Positions 54,171 through 62,812 of a DNA stretch of 64,000 nucleotides are shown here, piece by piece. The stretch spans positions 3,392,639 to 3,456,638 of the forward strand of contig NZ_CP060719.1 of assembly GCF_014396975.1 (NCBI RefSeq), written 5' to 3'. The stretch is from Thermomonas carbonis. Lineage in GTDB: Bacteria > Pseudomonadota > Gammaproteobacteria > Xanthomonadales > Xanthomonadaceae. The translations under genes were made by a program, and so were the position numbers. The notes beneath the pieces are model-generated. The model had not been told where the DNA came from. It did not search any database and worked only from the letters and a program-made list of their open reading frames with translations. Positions within the stretch are counted from its first letter, which is position 1; every line of letters starts with the position of its first letter.

Positions 54171-54745
54171 CGTTCCAGGCACGCCTTGAGTTGCTGCAGG
54201 CCGCGGCGGATCCAGCTCTTCACCGATCCCAGCGGCGCTTCGGCGCGGATCGCCAGCACGTCATAGGTCACGTTCTCGAAGAACGCGGTGCGGATCAGCG
54301 AGCGGCGCTTCGGTTCGAGTTGCTCGATGCAGTCATCGAGCTGCTCGCGCTCCAGCGCGGCATCGATGCCGGCGGCGGGCGTGGGTGCGTCCTCGTCGGC
54401 CAGGTCATGGTCGTCGATCGGTTCGTGCAGCGCAGGCGACGGCCGCGCACGCACGCGATCGATGGCGCGGTTGCGGGCGATGGTGCCCAGCCAGGTCATC
54501 GCACGGGCGCGCTGGCGGTCGAACTGCGCGGCCTTCGACCACACCGCCACATAGACTTCCTGCAACACGTCCTCGGCTTCCTCGCGGTCGCGCAGCACCC
54601 GCAGGCAGATCCCGAGCATGGTTGCTGAAGTCTGCCGGTAGAGACTTTCGAAGGCGTCACGCCTTCCCTCCGCCACCTGCGCGAGCAGCGCGGCCAATGG
54701 ATCGGCGGCGCCGTCGTGGGAATATTGCAGGGGAACTGCGCTCAT
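54167..54745 (-). CDS. ECF sigma factor, SigK-like
   Basis: A 192-residue ECF sigma factor with region 2 (FESLYRQTSATMLGICLRVLRDREEAEDVLQEVYVAVW and MTWLGTIARNRAIDRVR) and region 4 (LEPKRRSLIRTAFFENVTYDVLAIRAEAPLGSVKSWIRRGLQQLK). Pairing with an RskA-type anti-sigma places it in the SigK group. It heads the lipid/photolyase operon and is the likely regulator of it, including its own gene. I could not recognise a confident target promoter in the 119 bp upstream. Confidence 0.92.
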   Translation of the reverse strand: MSAVPLQYSHDGAADPLAALLAQVAEGRRDAFESLYRQTSATMLGICLRVLRDREEAEDVLQEVYVAVWSKAAQFDRQRARAMTWLGTIARNRAIDRVRARPSPALHEPIDDHDLADEDAPTPAAGIDAALEREQLDDCIEQLEPKRRSLIRTAFFENVTYDVLAIRAEAPLGSVKSWIRRGLQQLKACLER

Positions 54746-54864
54746 GCGGTGGTCCGGCTGGCGGGCGCGCCGGCTGGCGGCGGGCCGTCGATGGAAACGA
54801 GCCACCTTATGCCATGCAGGGCGTGAATGCGGCAACCCGGCCTGCACATGCAAGGCGCTGGCGC

Positions 54865-55662
54865 TCACATGCCACCACCGCATGCGCCGCCCAGCGGCAG
54901 GTCGCGAACGCGCTGCATTTCGGCGGCCTCAATCGCCACTGCCGGCCGGGCGAAATCGATCCGCAGCTTGCCATGTCCGCCCTTGGCATCGCGGATGGTG
55001 CCGATGCCCTCGAAACGGACCAGCTGGCGATCCGCGATCCGGTAGCGCAATTTCAGTTCCGGCAAGGCGAAGCCGTACCACGCATCCAGTCGCGTCTTCA
55101 GGTCCAGGTAGCCAGCCGGCGCACCCGCCACCGGCTTCACACTCACTCCGATCGCGGATTGCCGGCTCGGGATCAGGAACCGCGCCTGCACACTTTTCCC
55201 CTGCTGCAACTTCGCGAAATGCTCGCGCACGTAGGCGTCGAAGCCGGCATCGAACACCGAGGCACCGGTCTTGTCGACGGGCGAACGCTTGACCGGCGCG
55301 GACTTCCCGGCCTGCCAGAACACCTCGCGCTTGCCGGCCCGGGTGCGCACGCCTTCCTGATAGCCATCGCGGGCGTCCAGGAAGGCGAATGCCGGCGCCG
55401 GGCCGGCACCGTCGACCATCTTGCGGGCGAACGCACGGCCATCCGCGCATTGGTAAAGCACCACCCGGCGCGGCGACGCGCCCCGACTATCGACGTAGTG
55501 GGCCTCGCGATAAAGCAGGCGACCACCGGGATCGCGCGCATCGCCGACATACCGGACCAGGTTGCCGGCCGCCGTGTCCGCCGCCGCGGCGATGCCGGCT
55601 GCAAACATCGCCCCGAGCCCCAAGGCCAGGGCGAGTTGTCGCGGTCGCGTGGAACCTGGCAT
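54865..55662 (-). CDS. Exported protein of unknown function
   Basis: A 265-residue protein with a signal peptide (QLALALGLGAMFAAGIAAA). The mature part includes GRLLYREAHYVDSRG, VLYQCADGRAFARKMVD, FLDARDGYQEGVRTRAGKREVFWQ and a later PSRQSAIGVSVKPVAG region. I recognise no family. GAGGAGG lies just before ATG 55662, which fixes the start. It is upstream of the ECF sigma operon on the same strand with a 119-bp gap, so it could be cotranscribed or separate. Confidence 0.7.
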   Translation of the reverse strand: MPGSTRPRQLALALGLGAMFAAGIAAAADTAAGNLVRYVGDARDPGGRLLYREAHYVDSRGASPRRVVLYQCADGRAFARKMVDGAGPAPAFAFLDARDGYQEGVRTRAGKREVFWQAGKSAPVKRSPVDKTGASVFDAGFDAYVREHFAKLQQGKSVQARFLIPSRQSAIGVSVKPVAGAPAGYLDLKTRLDAWYGFALPELKLRYRIADRQLVRFEGIGTIRDAKGGHGKLRIDFARPAVAIEAAEMQRVRDLPLGGACGGGM

Positions 55663-55755
55663 CCGTGGCCTCCTCTCATGCGTGCAGGCATTCTGCATAC
55701 AGACATACGGCGCGCGCGCGCGGACGGATGCAGTCGAATCGACCGCGTCCGCCGG

Positions 55756-56253
55756 TCAGGTCATCGCGGTGGGGGCCTCGTAGTCCAGCCGCTGCACGCC
55801 GATGGCGGCCAATGCACTCTTGAACCGGGCTTGATCCTCCTCTTCCGCGTCCACCAGGATCAGGACCCGGCCGGCCGAAATCTCGTCGTCGAACTGCTGG
55901 CGCACCGGATCCGGCAGCGCAGATCCCATCAGCGCAGACGACCAGCCACCAACCAAAGCGCCCATCGCACCGACCGCGGCCGCACCGGCCAGGGTGATGC
56001 CGATCGGAGTGAACACCACCGCCGCCAGACCCGCCAGCAGGCCGGTCGCACCACCGATGCCCATGCCGCGCAGGGCGGCCGGCTTGAAATCGCTGTCCGC
56101 TTCCTTGAGGCCATCAGGAATGCGGTCGAGCTCGATGTCGGAGCGCGCGACCAAGGAGATATCGTCGAACGTGACCCCTTGCTCCTGCAGCGCCAGGACT
56201 GCACTGCGCGCCTGGGCCACATCGCGGGTGCTGAATACGTGTCGGGTCTTCAT
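55756..56253 (-). CDS. DUF1269-like protein with a glycine-rich membrane hairpin
   Basis: A 165-residue protein. The N-terminal ferredoxin-like part contains HVFSTRDVAQARSAVLALQEQGVTFDDISLVAR. The middle has a long Gly/Ala-rich hydrophobic hairpin (MGIGGATGLLAGLAAVVFTPIGITLAG), and the end is an acidic beta-strand domain (GRVLILVDAEEED). This order is seen in small stress-associated proteins that sense or dock to membranes, but no function is fixed. It starts at ATG 56253. Confidence 0.72.
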   Translation of the reverse strand: MKTRHVFSTRDVAQARSAVLALQEQGVTFDDISLVARSDIELDRIPDGLKEADSDFKPAALRGMGIGGATGLLAGLAAVVFTPIGITLAGAAAVGAMGALVGGWSSALMGSALPDPVRQQFDDEISAGRVLILVDAEEEDQARFKSALAAIGVQRLDYEAPTAMT

Positions 56254-56348
56254 GGGATGCTCCTGCGGATGCCTGCCCGCACCATCGCCGGGGCGCGGTG
56301 AAGGCCGCGTCCAGCGACCGCCATGAAGCTGAACGATCCCGTCAGGGC

Positions 56349-56864
56349 TCAGCCGTCCTGGCGGATGTGCGCGGCCAGATAGCGCATGAAGTCGGCCTTG
56401 CCCACTGGCGCACCAAGCATGCGCAGGATGGCGTAGGCCGCGGTGATGTGGAAATACAGGTTCGGCATCAGGTACTCGCTGACGTACTGGTCGCCGGGCA
56501 GTTCGCAGTAGCGGCCCTTGCCCATGCCGATGCGCTTGATCTCGTCCAATTGGGCGTCGTCGCAGGCGATGGCCAGCACCCGCGCGCGGGTATCGGCGAT
56601 CAACGCATGCGCGTCTTCCAGCGACGCCACGGCCGCCGGATCGATGTTGTCGATCGGCTGCCCCGCGCACCACTGCGAGAATCCGCGCGGCTGGTTGCAG
56701 GCGAAGGCCACCTGCGCACCCAGCGGCAGCATATCGGGCGCCAACCGTTCGTTGATGAGGTCGCGATCGGCCAAGTGCGCCTGACCGACCTGCAGGATGT
56801 GGCTGAGCGTGTCCAAGCGGGACACGAAGATGTGCTGGATTTGCTGCAGCTTGCTGCTGGACAT
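56349..56864 (-). CDS. DUF1993 protein
   Basis: A 171-residue protein of the DUF1993 family, built like DinB-type four-helix bundles. Characteristic parts are NERLAPDMLPLGAQVAFACNQPRGF and YLMPNLYFHITAAYAILRMLGAPVGKADF. Function is unknown. ATG 56864 (MSSSKLQQIQH) fits the usual family N-terminus; an in-frame ATG at 56930 would add 22 residues and lacks a clear ribosome site, but cannot be excluded. Confidence 0.82.
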   Translation of the reverse strand: MSSSKLQQIQHIFVSRLDTLSHILQVGQAHLADRDLINERLAPDMLPLGAQVAFACNQPRGFSQWCAGQPIDNIDPAAVASLEDAHALIADTRARVLAIACDDAQLDEIKRIGMGKGRYCELPGDQYVSEYLMPNLYFHITAAYAILRMLGAPVGKADFMRYLAAHIRQDG

Positions 56865-57054
56865 GGCGGCCTGGGTCGGGATGAGCGTGGCGCGCAGGAT
56901 AGCCGGCAGGGCGAGGTTTTCGGCATCCATGAACCGAGACGCCGGCGGTGCCTTGCCGCCCCCGCCGTTCGGGGCTATGGTCGCCCCACTACCTTCGTAC
57001 ACCAGCGGGCGACGCGCATGCCGTGTCGCCCGTTCTGCTTTGAGGAGCCCACGC

Positions 57055-57498
57055 ATGAGCACCATCGCATCCACCGCCACCGTCGCGCGCCCGCCATTGC
57101 TGCTGTCCCGCCTGGACGTTGAACGCATCGAGGCGCTGCTGGAGCAGCCTGCGGCACGCGGCCTGGACACCTCCGCGCTGCAGGAAGAATTGGCCCGCGC
57201 CGAGGTCGTCGAGCCCGCGGACCTGCCTGCCAACGTGATTTCGATGCGGTCGATCGCGCAGGTGCGGCTGGAGGAAGCCGGTACCCAGGGCCACGAACAT
57301 GAACTGGCGCTGGTCTATCCGCACGAGGCCGATGGCAGCGCGGAAAAGGTGTCGGTGCTGGCGCCGGTGGGCAGCGCCTTGCTGGGGCTGCGCGTGGGCG
57401 ATGCGATCGACTGGCCGATGCCCGGCGGCCGCAGTGCGCGCCTGCGCGTGCAGTCGATCCGGTACCAGCCGGAAGCCGCCGGCGAACTGAACCGCTGA
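57055..57498 (+). CDS. rnk: Nucleoside diphosphate kinase regulator, GreA/GreB-like
   Basis: A 147-residue Rnk-type protein: a short N-terminal coiled coil (DVERIEALLEQPAA) replaces the long GreA coiled coil. The C-terminal FKBP-like GreA_GreB domain has VLAPVGSALLGLRVGDAIDWPMPGG. Rnk proteins bind RNA polymerase and affect nucleotide pools and polymer production, but they lack the cleavage activity of Gre factors. GAGGAG lies before ATG 57055. It lies 65 bp upstream of parC on the same strand. Confidence 0.88.
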   Translation: MSTIASTATVARPPLLLSRLDVERIEALLEQPAARGLDTSALQEELARAEVVEPADLPANVISMRSIAQVRLEEAGTQGHEHELALVYPHEADGSAEKVSVLAPVGSALLGLRVGDAIDWPMPGGRSARLRVQSIRYQPEAAGELNR

Positions 57499-57563
57499 GC
57501 CGTCGCCGGAGCGATGTCTCCCGCCTCGCTAGAATGCGAGCTCCCGCGTACCTGCCCACCTGA

Positions 57564-59813
57564 ATGACCGACACCCCCGTCCGCTCCTCCTTCCACGGCT
57601 TCGAACAGATCCCGCTCAGCGAATTCGCCGAGCGCGCCTACCTCGACTACTCGATGTACGTGGTCCTGGACCGCGCCCTGCCCTTCATCGGCGACGGGCT
57701 GAAGCCGGTGCAGCGGCGGATCGTGTTCGCGATGAGCGAGCTCGGCCTGAACGCGGGCGCGAAGCCGAAGAAGTCCGCGCGCACGGTCGGCGACGTGATC
57801 GGCAAATACCACCCGCATGGCGACAGCGCCTGCTACGAGGCGCTGGTGCTGATGGCGCAGCCATTCTCGTATCGCTATCCGCTGATCGAGGGCCAGGGCA
57901 ATTTCGGTTCCAGCGAGGACCCGAAGTCGTTCGCGGCGATGCGCTACACCGAATCCAAGCTGTCGCCGATCGCCGAGGTGCTGCTGGCCGAGCTCGGCCA
58001 GGGCACGGTGGACTGGGACCCGAATTTCGACGGCACCCTGGAAGAACCCACGTGGCTGCCGGCGCGCTTGCCGCACCTGCTGCTCAATGGCACTACCGGG
58101 ATTGCCGTGGGCATGGCGACCGACGTGCCACCGCACAACCTCAACGAGATCGTCAGCGCCTGTGTGCGCCTGCTCGATGATCCAGACGCGACCGTGCGCG
58201 ACCTCTGCGAACACGTGCGTGGCCCGGATTACCCGACCGCGGCGGAAATCATCACGCCCGCAGCCGACCTGCAGGCGATGTACGAGACCGGCAGCGGCAG
58301 CGTGCGTGCGCGCGGCGTGTTCGTGAAGGAACACGCCAACATCGTGATCACCGAGCTGCCGTACCAGGTCAGCCCGAGCAAGATCATCGAGCAGATCGCC
58401 AACCAGATGCGGGCGAAGAAACTGCCGTGGCTGGAGGACATCCGCGACGAGTCCGACCACGCCAATCCGACCCGCATCGTGCTGGTGCCGCGCAGCAATC
58501 GCGTGGATGCCGAGCAGTTGATGGGCCATCTGTTCGCGACCACCGACCTGGAGAAAAGCTTCCGGGTCAACATGAACGTGATCGGCCTGGACGGGCGTCC
58601 GCAGGTCAAGAACCTGAAGATGCTGCTCAGCGAATGGCTGGAGTTCCGCCAGACCACGGTGACCCGTCGCTTGACCCACCGCCTGGAAAAGGTCGAGCGC
58701 CGCCTGCATTTGCTGGAAGGTTTGCTGGTCGCGTTCCTCAACCTCGACGAAGTGATCCGCATCATCCGCAGCGAGGACGAACCGAAGGCGACGTTGATCG
58801 CGCGCTTCGGGTTGTCGGACGACCAGGCGGATTACATCCTCGACACCAGGCTGCGGCAACTCGCCCGCCTGGAGGAAATGAAGATCCGCGGCGAGCAGGA
58901 TGAACTGGACGCCGAACGCGATCGCCTCATGATCCTGCTCGGCAGCAAGGCGAAGCTGAAGAAGCTGATCAAGGACGAGCTGCTGGCCGATGCGAAGAAG
59001 TTCGGCGATGCGCGTCGCAGCCCGCTGGTGGCGCGCGGTGCCGCGCAGGCGCTGGCCGAAACCGAACTGGTCGCCAGCGAGCCGATGACCGTGGTGCTCA
59101 GCGAAAAGGGCTGGATCCGCGCGGCGAAGGGCCATGACATCGACGCGGCCACCTTGAGTTATCGCGATGGCGACGGCCTGCTGTTCGCGGTCAAGGCGCG
59201 CAGCAACCTGCAGGTCGCCTTCCTTGATGGTGCCGGCCGCAGTTACTCGACCGCGGTGCACACCCTGCCATCGGCGCGCGGCAACGGCGAACCGCTGACC
59301 GGCCGCTTCACGCCTGCCGCCGGCATGGCATTCCAGGCGATGGCCAGCGGCGACAACGACAGCCGCCTGGTGATCGCATCGAGCCACGGTTACGGCTTTG
59401 TCACCCGCTTCGAGAACCTGACCAGCCGCAACAAGGCCGGCAAGGCGCTGTTGTCGCTGTCCGAAGGCGGCCGCGTGCTGCAACCGGTGACCGTGACCGA
59501 TACCGCGACCGACCGCATCGTCGCAGTGACCAGCGCCGGCCATGTGCTGGCGTTCGCGCTGGCCGACCTGCCGGAACTCGACAAGGGCAAGGGCAACAAG
59601 CTCATCGAGATCCCCAAGGCAAAGCGCGGCACCGAACACGTGGTCGCAATCGCCGTGGTGTCGCCGGGCGGCAAGCTGCAGGTGAAGTCCGGCGCACGCA
59701 CGATGACGCTGAGCTTCAAGGAACTCGACGAATACATCGGCGCCCGTGGTTCGCGTGGCGGATTGCTGCCGCGTGGTTGGCAAAAAGTGGACGGGCTGTC
59801 CGTCGAGGCTTAG
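57564..59813 (+). CDS. parC: DNA topoisomerase IV subunit A
   Basis: A 749-residue decatenating topoisomerase subunit. The N-terminus contains [27 protein letters not shown], the quinolone-determining region [13 protein letters not shown] with Ser88 and Glu92 unchanged, and the catalytic Tyr128 in [13 protein letters not shown]. The C-terminal DNA-wrapping domain is shorter than that of GyrA, as expected for ParC. Together with ParE it separates linked daughter chromosomes. The frame is intact over its whole length. Confidence 0.97.
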   Translation: MTDTPVRSSFHGFEQIPLSEFAERAYLDYSMYVVLDRALPFIGDGLKPVQRRIVFAMSELGLNAGAKPKKSARTVGDVIGKYHPHGDSACYEALVLMAQPFSYRYPLIEGQGNFGSSEDPKSFAAMRYTESKLSPIAEVLLAELGQGTVDWDPNFDGTLEEPTWLPARLPHLLLNGTTGIAVGMATDVPPHNLNEIVSACVRLLDDPDATVRDLCEHVRGPDYPTAAEIITPAADLQAMYETGSGSVRARGVFVKEHANIVITELPYQVSPSKIIEQIANQMRAKKLPWLEDIRDESDHANPTRIVLVPRSNRVDAEQLMGHLFATTDLEKSFRVNMNVIGLDGRPQVKNLKMLLSEWLEFRQTTVTRRLTHRLEKVERRLHLLEGLLVAFLNLDEVIRIIRSEDEPKATLIARFGLSDDQADYILDTRLRQLARLEEMKIRGEQDELDAERDRLMILLGSKAKLKKLIKDELLADAKKFGDARRSPLVARGAAQALAETELVASEPMTVVLSEKGWIRAAKGHDIDAATLSYRDGDGLLFAVKARSNLQVAFLDGAGRSYSTAVHTLPSARGNGEPLTGRFTPAAGMAFQAMASGDNDSRLVIASSHGYGFVTRFENLTSRNKAGKALLSLSEGGRVLQPVTVTDTATDRIVAVTSAGHVLAFALADLPELDKGKGNKLIEIPKAKRGTEHVVAIAVVSPGGKLQVKSGARTMTLSFKELDEYIGARGSRGGLLPRGWQKVDGLSVEA

Positions 59814-59837
59814 TTCATCGCTCGGTGGGAGATCCAC

Positions 59838-60491
59838 ATGCATCCAGATTTCTGGCACCAGCGCTGGGCCGAGAACCAGATCGGCTTCCATCAGGATGTG
59901 CCGACGCCACTCTTGTTGAAACATTGGACTTCGCTGGGCATCGCGCCAAGCACACGGGTCTTCGTGCCGCTGGCCGGCAAGTCGCTGGACATGGCCTGGC
60001 TGGCATCGCAGGGACATCGCGTGCTTGGCGTGGAGTTATCCCAACTCGCGGTGGAACAGTTCTTCGCGGAACACGGCATGGCACCGGAAGTGGAACAGAC
60101 CCGCCATGGGACCCATTACCGCGCCGGCGGCATCGAGTTGATCGTCGGCGATGCATTCGGTCTCGACGCCGATCTCTTGCGCGATTGCACGGCGGTCTTC
60201 GACCGCGCCGCACTGATCGCACTGCCACCGGAATTGCGCATCCGTTATGCGCGCGAGTTGTACGCCAGGCTACCCGCCGGCTGCCGCGGCATGCTGGTCA
60301 CCCTGGAGTACCCGCAGGATGAGCGACCCGGCCCACCCTTCAGCGTGTCCGCGGACGAAGTGCATGCGCTGTACGACCGCGACTGGGATGTCGATCTCCT
60401 CGAACATCGCCCGATCCCGACCGACCATCCGGGCTTCGTCGCCGGGGTCTCGCGGCTGGACACCGCGGTCTACACGCTGCAGCGCCGCTGA
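59838..60491 (+). CDS. tpm: Thiopurine S-methyltransferase
   Basis: A 217-residue SAM-dependent methyltransferase of the bacterial TPMT family. Family stretches are FWHQRWAENQIGFHQDVPTPLLLKHW, RVFVPLAGKSLDMAWLASQGHRVLGVELS and VFDRAALIALPPELRIRYA. It methylates thiol, selenium or tellurium substrates; bacterial tpm is linked to selenite and tellurite tolerance. It follows parC by 24 bases. The 64-bp gap after it contains the FNR site of hemN. Confidence 0.95.
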   Translation: MHPDFWHQRWAENQIGFHQDVPTPLLLKHWTSLGIAPSTRVFVPLAGKSLDMAWLASQGHRVLGVELSQLAVEQFFAEHGMAPEVEQTRHGTHYRAGGIELIVGDAFGLDADLLRDCTAVFDRAALIALPPELRIRYARELYARLPAGCRGMLVTLEYPQDERPGPPFSVSADEVHALYDRDWDVDLLEHRPIPTDHPGFVAGVSRLDTAVYTLQRR

Positions 60492-60507
60492 GCGATTTCG
60501 GCCGGAG

Positions 60508-60521
60508 TTGATCGAAGTCAA
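60508..60521 (+). promoter_or_regulatory. FNR/Anr box before hemN
   Basis: TTGATCGAAGTCAA matches the FNR consensus TTGAT-N4-ATCAA in nine of ten positions. Its centre lies 41.5 bases before the hemN ATG, so a class II start would fall at the ATG itself. Confidence 0.8.
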
Positions 60522-60555
60522 TTCGCCACGACTGCGACCTGCCTAAGCTGCATCG

Positions 60556-61959
60556 ATGCCGTCCCAGCAGATCGCCTTCGACGCCGGGTTGCTGCGCCGT
60601 TACGACCGGCCAGGCCCGCGTTACACCTCCTACCCGACCGCGCCCCAGTTCAGCGCGGATTTCGGCGAGGCGGCGCTGCGCGAGGTCGCGCGCGCCAGCA
60701 ACGAGGATCCGATCCCGCGCCCGCTGTCGCTGTACGTGCACGTGCCGTTCTGCTTCAGCCCCTGCTTCTACTGCGGCTGCAACCGCATCATCACCCGCGA
60801 CCTGGCCCGCGGCCGCGCATACCTCGAACGCCTGGCGCGCGAGATCGCGCTGGTCGCGCCGCTGTTCGACCGCGACCGCGAGGTGATCCAGGTGCACTTC
60901 GGGGGTGGCACCCCGAACTTCCTCGATGCCGACCAGCTGTGCGACGTGGTCGACGGATTGCGTGGCGCGTTCCGCTTCGCCGATCGCGAGGATCGCGACA
61001 TCTCGGTGGAACTGGATCCGCGCTTCTGCAAGCCTGCCGACATGCCGGTGCTGGCCAGGGCCGGCTTCAACCGCACCAGCCTTGGCGTGCAGGACTTCGA
61101 TCCGAGGGTGCAGGAGGCGGTGAACCGCATCCAGACGGTGGAGGAAACCCGCGCGATCGTCGAGGCCTGCCGCGGCGCCGGCATGCGCTCGGTCAACATC
61201 GACCTGATCTACGGGCTGCCCGGGCAGAGCCTGGAAGGTTTTCGCCGCACCCTCGACACGGTCGTCGCGATGCGTCCCGACCGGCTCGCCGTGTACAGCT
61301 ATGCGCATCTCCCGCATGTCTTCAAGCCGCAGAAGCAGCTCGACGAAAGCCTGTTGCCCGACCCGGACACCAAGCTCGCGTTGCTGCAGGCCGCGGTCGA
61401 GCAGTTGACCGCCGCCGGCTACGTCTACATCGGCATGGACCACTTCGCCCTGCCCGGCGACGAACTCGCGGTCGCGCAGTCGCGTGGCGGGCTGCATCGC
61501 AACTTCATGGGCTACACCACCCACGCCGACAGCGACCTGGTGGGGCTCGGGGTCAGCGCGATCAGCCACATCGGCAACAGCTTCAGCCAGAACCCGCGGG
61601 ACCTGCCGTCCTGGGAAATCGCGCTGGACGAGGGCCGCCTGCCGGTGTTCCGCGGCATGCGCATGGACGCGGACGACCAGGTCCGCGCCGACCTCATCCA
61701 GGCGCTGATGTGCCAGGGCGAGGTGGCCATGGGCGCGTTCCAGGCGCGCCACGACATCGCCTTCGCGGAGTATTTCGCCGCTGACCTGCGGCGCTTGCGG
61801 CCGCTCGCGGAGGACGGCCTGGTCGAGATAAGCGAAGCCGCCATCCGCGCCACGCCACGCGGGCGCCTGTTGTTGCGTAATATCGCCATGTGCTTCGACC
61901 GTTACCTCGACCAGCCCTCCGTGATCGACGCCAGGCCGCGGTTCTCCCGCGCGATCTGA
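60556..61959 (+). CDS. hemN: Oxygen-independent coproporphyrinogen III oxidase
   Basis: A 467-residue radical-SAM enzyme that makes protoporphyrinogen IX without oxygen. The cluster motif is CFSPCFYCGC (Cys66, 70, 73 and the extra Cys75 typical of true HemN). Other landmarks are GPRYTSYPTAPQFS, VHFGGGTPNFL, SVELDPRF and DLIYGLPGQS. No ribosome site precedes the ATG. An FNR box in front and the FNR-family regulator gene directly behind fit induction when oxygen is low. Confidence 0.97.
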   Translation: MPSQQIAFDAGLLRRYDRPGPRYTSYPTAPQFSADFGEAALREVARASNEDPIPRPLSLYVHVPFCFSPCFYCGCNRIITRDLARGRAYLERLAREIALVAPLFDRDREVIQVHFGGGTPNFLDADQLCDVVDGLRGAFRFADREDRDISVELDPRFCKPADMPVLARAGFNRTSLGVQDFDPRVQEAVNRIQTVEETRAIVEACRGAGMRSVNIDLIYGLPGQSLEGFRRTLDTVVAMRPDRLAVYSYAHLPHVFKPQKQLDESLLPDPDTKLALLQAAVEQLTAAGYVYIGMDHFALPGDELAVAQSRGGLHRNFMGYTTHADSDLVGLGVSAISHIGNSFSQNPRDLPSWEIALDEGRLPVFRGMRMDADDQVRADLIQALMCQGEVAMGAFQARHDIAFAEYFAADLRRLRPLAEDGLVEISEAAIRATPRGRLLLRNIAMCFDRYLDQPSVIDARPRFSRAI

Positions 61960-61966
61960 GGCGTTC

Positions 61967-62731
61967 GTGGGCGAGGCGGTGAACAGCGTGGCGTTCCCGC
62001 GCACGAACGAGCGGGTGATGGCCGACGACGGCAACGACCTGCGCTTCTGCACGACCTGTGCGTTCTCGCATGCATGCCTGTCCCAGGGCATGGACAAGTC
62101 CGCGCTGATGGACCTGCACGTGCTGGTCGAGCACGTGGGTCCGTTCCATGCCGGTGACGTCCTGTTCCGCGAGGGCGACCCGTTCGAGGCCATCGCCGCC
62201 GTGCGCGCCGGCACGGTGAAGACCTGCGTGACCGACCGCGACGGCCACGAGCATGTGCTCGGCTTCCATTTCCCGGGCGAGGTCATCGGCCTCAACGCGA
62301 TCGACGGCCATCGCTTCCCCTGCGATGCGGTCGCGCTGGACACCGTGATGCTGTGCCGGTTCTCGTTCCCGAAGATCTCGGTGCTGGCCGCGCGCGTGCC
62401 CGGCCTGCAGCGCGAACTGTTCCGCCTGCTCAGCCGCGACATCGGCCGCGCCGCATTGCTGGCCGGCGACTGGACCGCGGACCAGCGCGTCGCCGCGTTC
62501 CTGGTGGGCATGTCGCGCCGGCTCGCCGCCCGCGGATTCTCGGCGACCCGCTTCCAGCTGACCATGGCACGCACCGATATCGCCAACTACCTGCGGCTGG
62601 CGCCGGAGACGGTCAGCCGCGTGCTTCGGCGCATGCAGGACGAGGGCTTGCTTGCGGTGGAACGCCGCGACGTGTCGTTGCTCGACCCATCCCGCATCGA
62701 GGCACTGGCCTCGCCGATCCTGCGCGAATAG
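61967..62731 (+). CDS. anr: FNR/Anr-type oxygen-sensing transcription regulator
   Basis: A 254-residue Crp/Fnr regulator. The N-terminal 4Fe-4S ligands are Cys28, Cys31 and Cys37 (CTTCAFSHAC) plus Cys119 in HRFPCDAV. The recognition helix ETVSRVLRRM keeps the Glu, Ser and Arg that read TTGAT half-sites. Under low oxygen the dimer activates genes such as hemN and norB, which flank it here. The start is GTG 61967 with GAGG overlapping the hemN stop; ATG 62018 is the alternative. Confidence 0.93.
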   Translation: MGEAVNSVAFPRTNERVMADDGNDLRFCTTCAFSHACLSQGMDKSALMDLHVLVEHVGPFHAGDVLFREGDPFEAIAAVRAGTVKTCVTDRDGHEHVLGFHFPGEVIGLNAIDGHRFPCDAVALDTVMLCRFSFPKISVLAARVPGLQRELFRLLSRDIGRAALLAGDWTADQRVAAFLVGMSRRLAARGFSATRFQLTMARTDIANYLRLAPETVSRVLRRMQDEGLLAVERRDVSLLDPSRIEALASPILRE

Positions 62732-62746
62732 AGCCCGCCTTAACGC

Positions 62747-62760
62747 TTGACCTGCATCAA
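62747..62760 (+). promoter_or_regulatory. FNR/Anr/Dnr box before norB
   Basis: TTGACCTGCATCAA matches TTGAT-N4-ATCAA in nine of ten positions. The centre is about 59 bases before ATG 62813, leaving room for a class II start and an 18-base leader carrying GGGAG. Confidence 0.8.
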
Positions 62761-62812
62761 TGCCCTGGCTCGCCGGAAACAGCAGCATGCGCACAAACCA
62801 GGGAGAAGCCGC

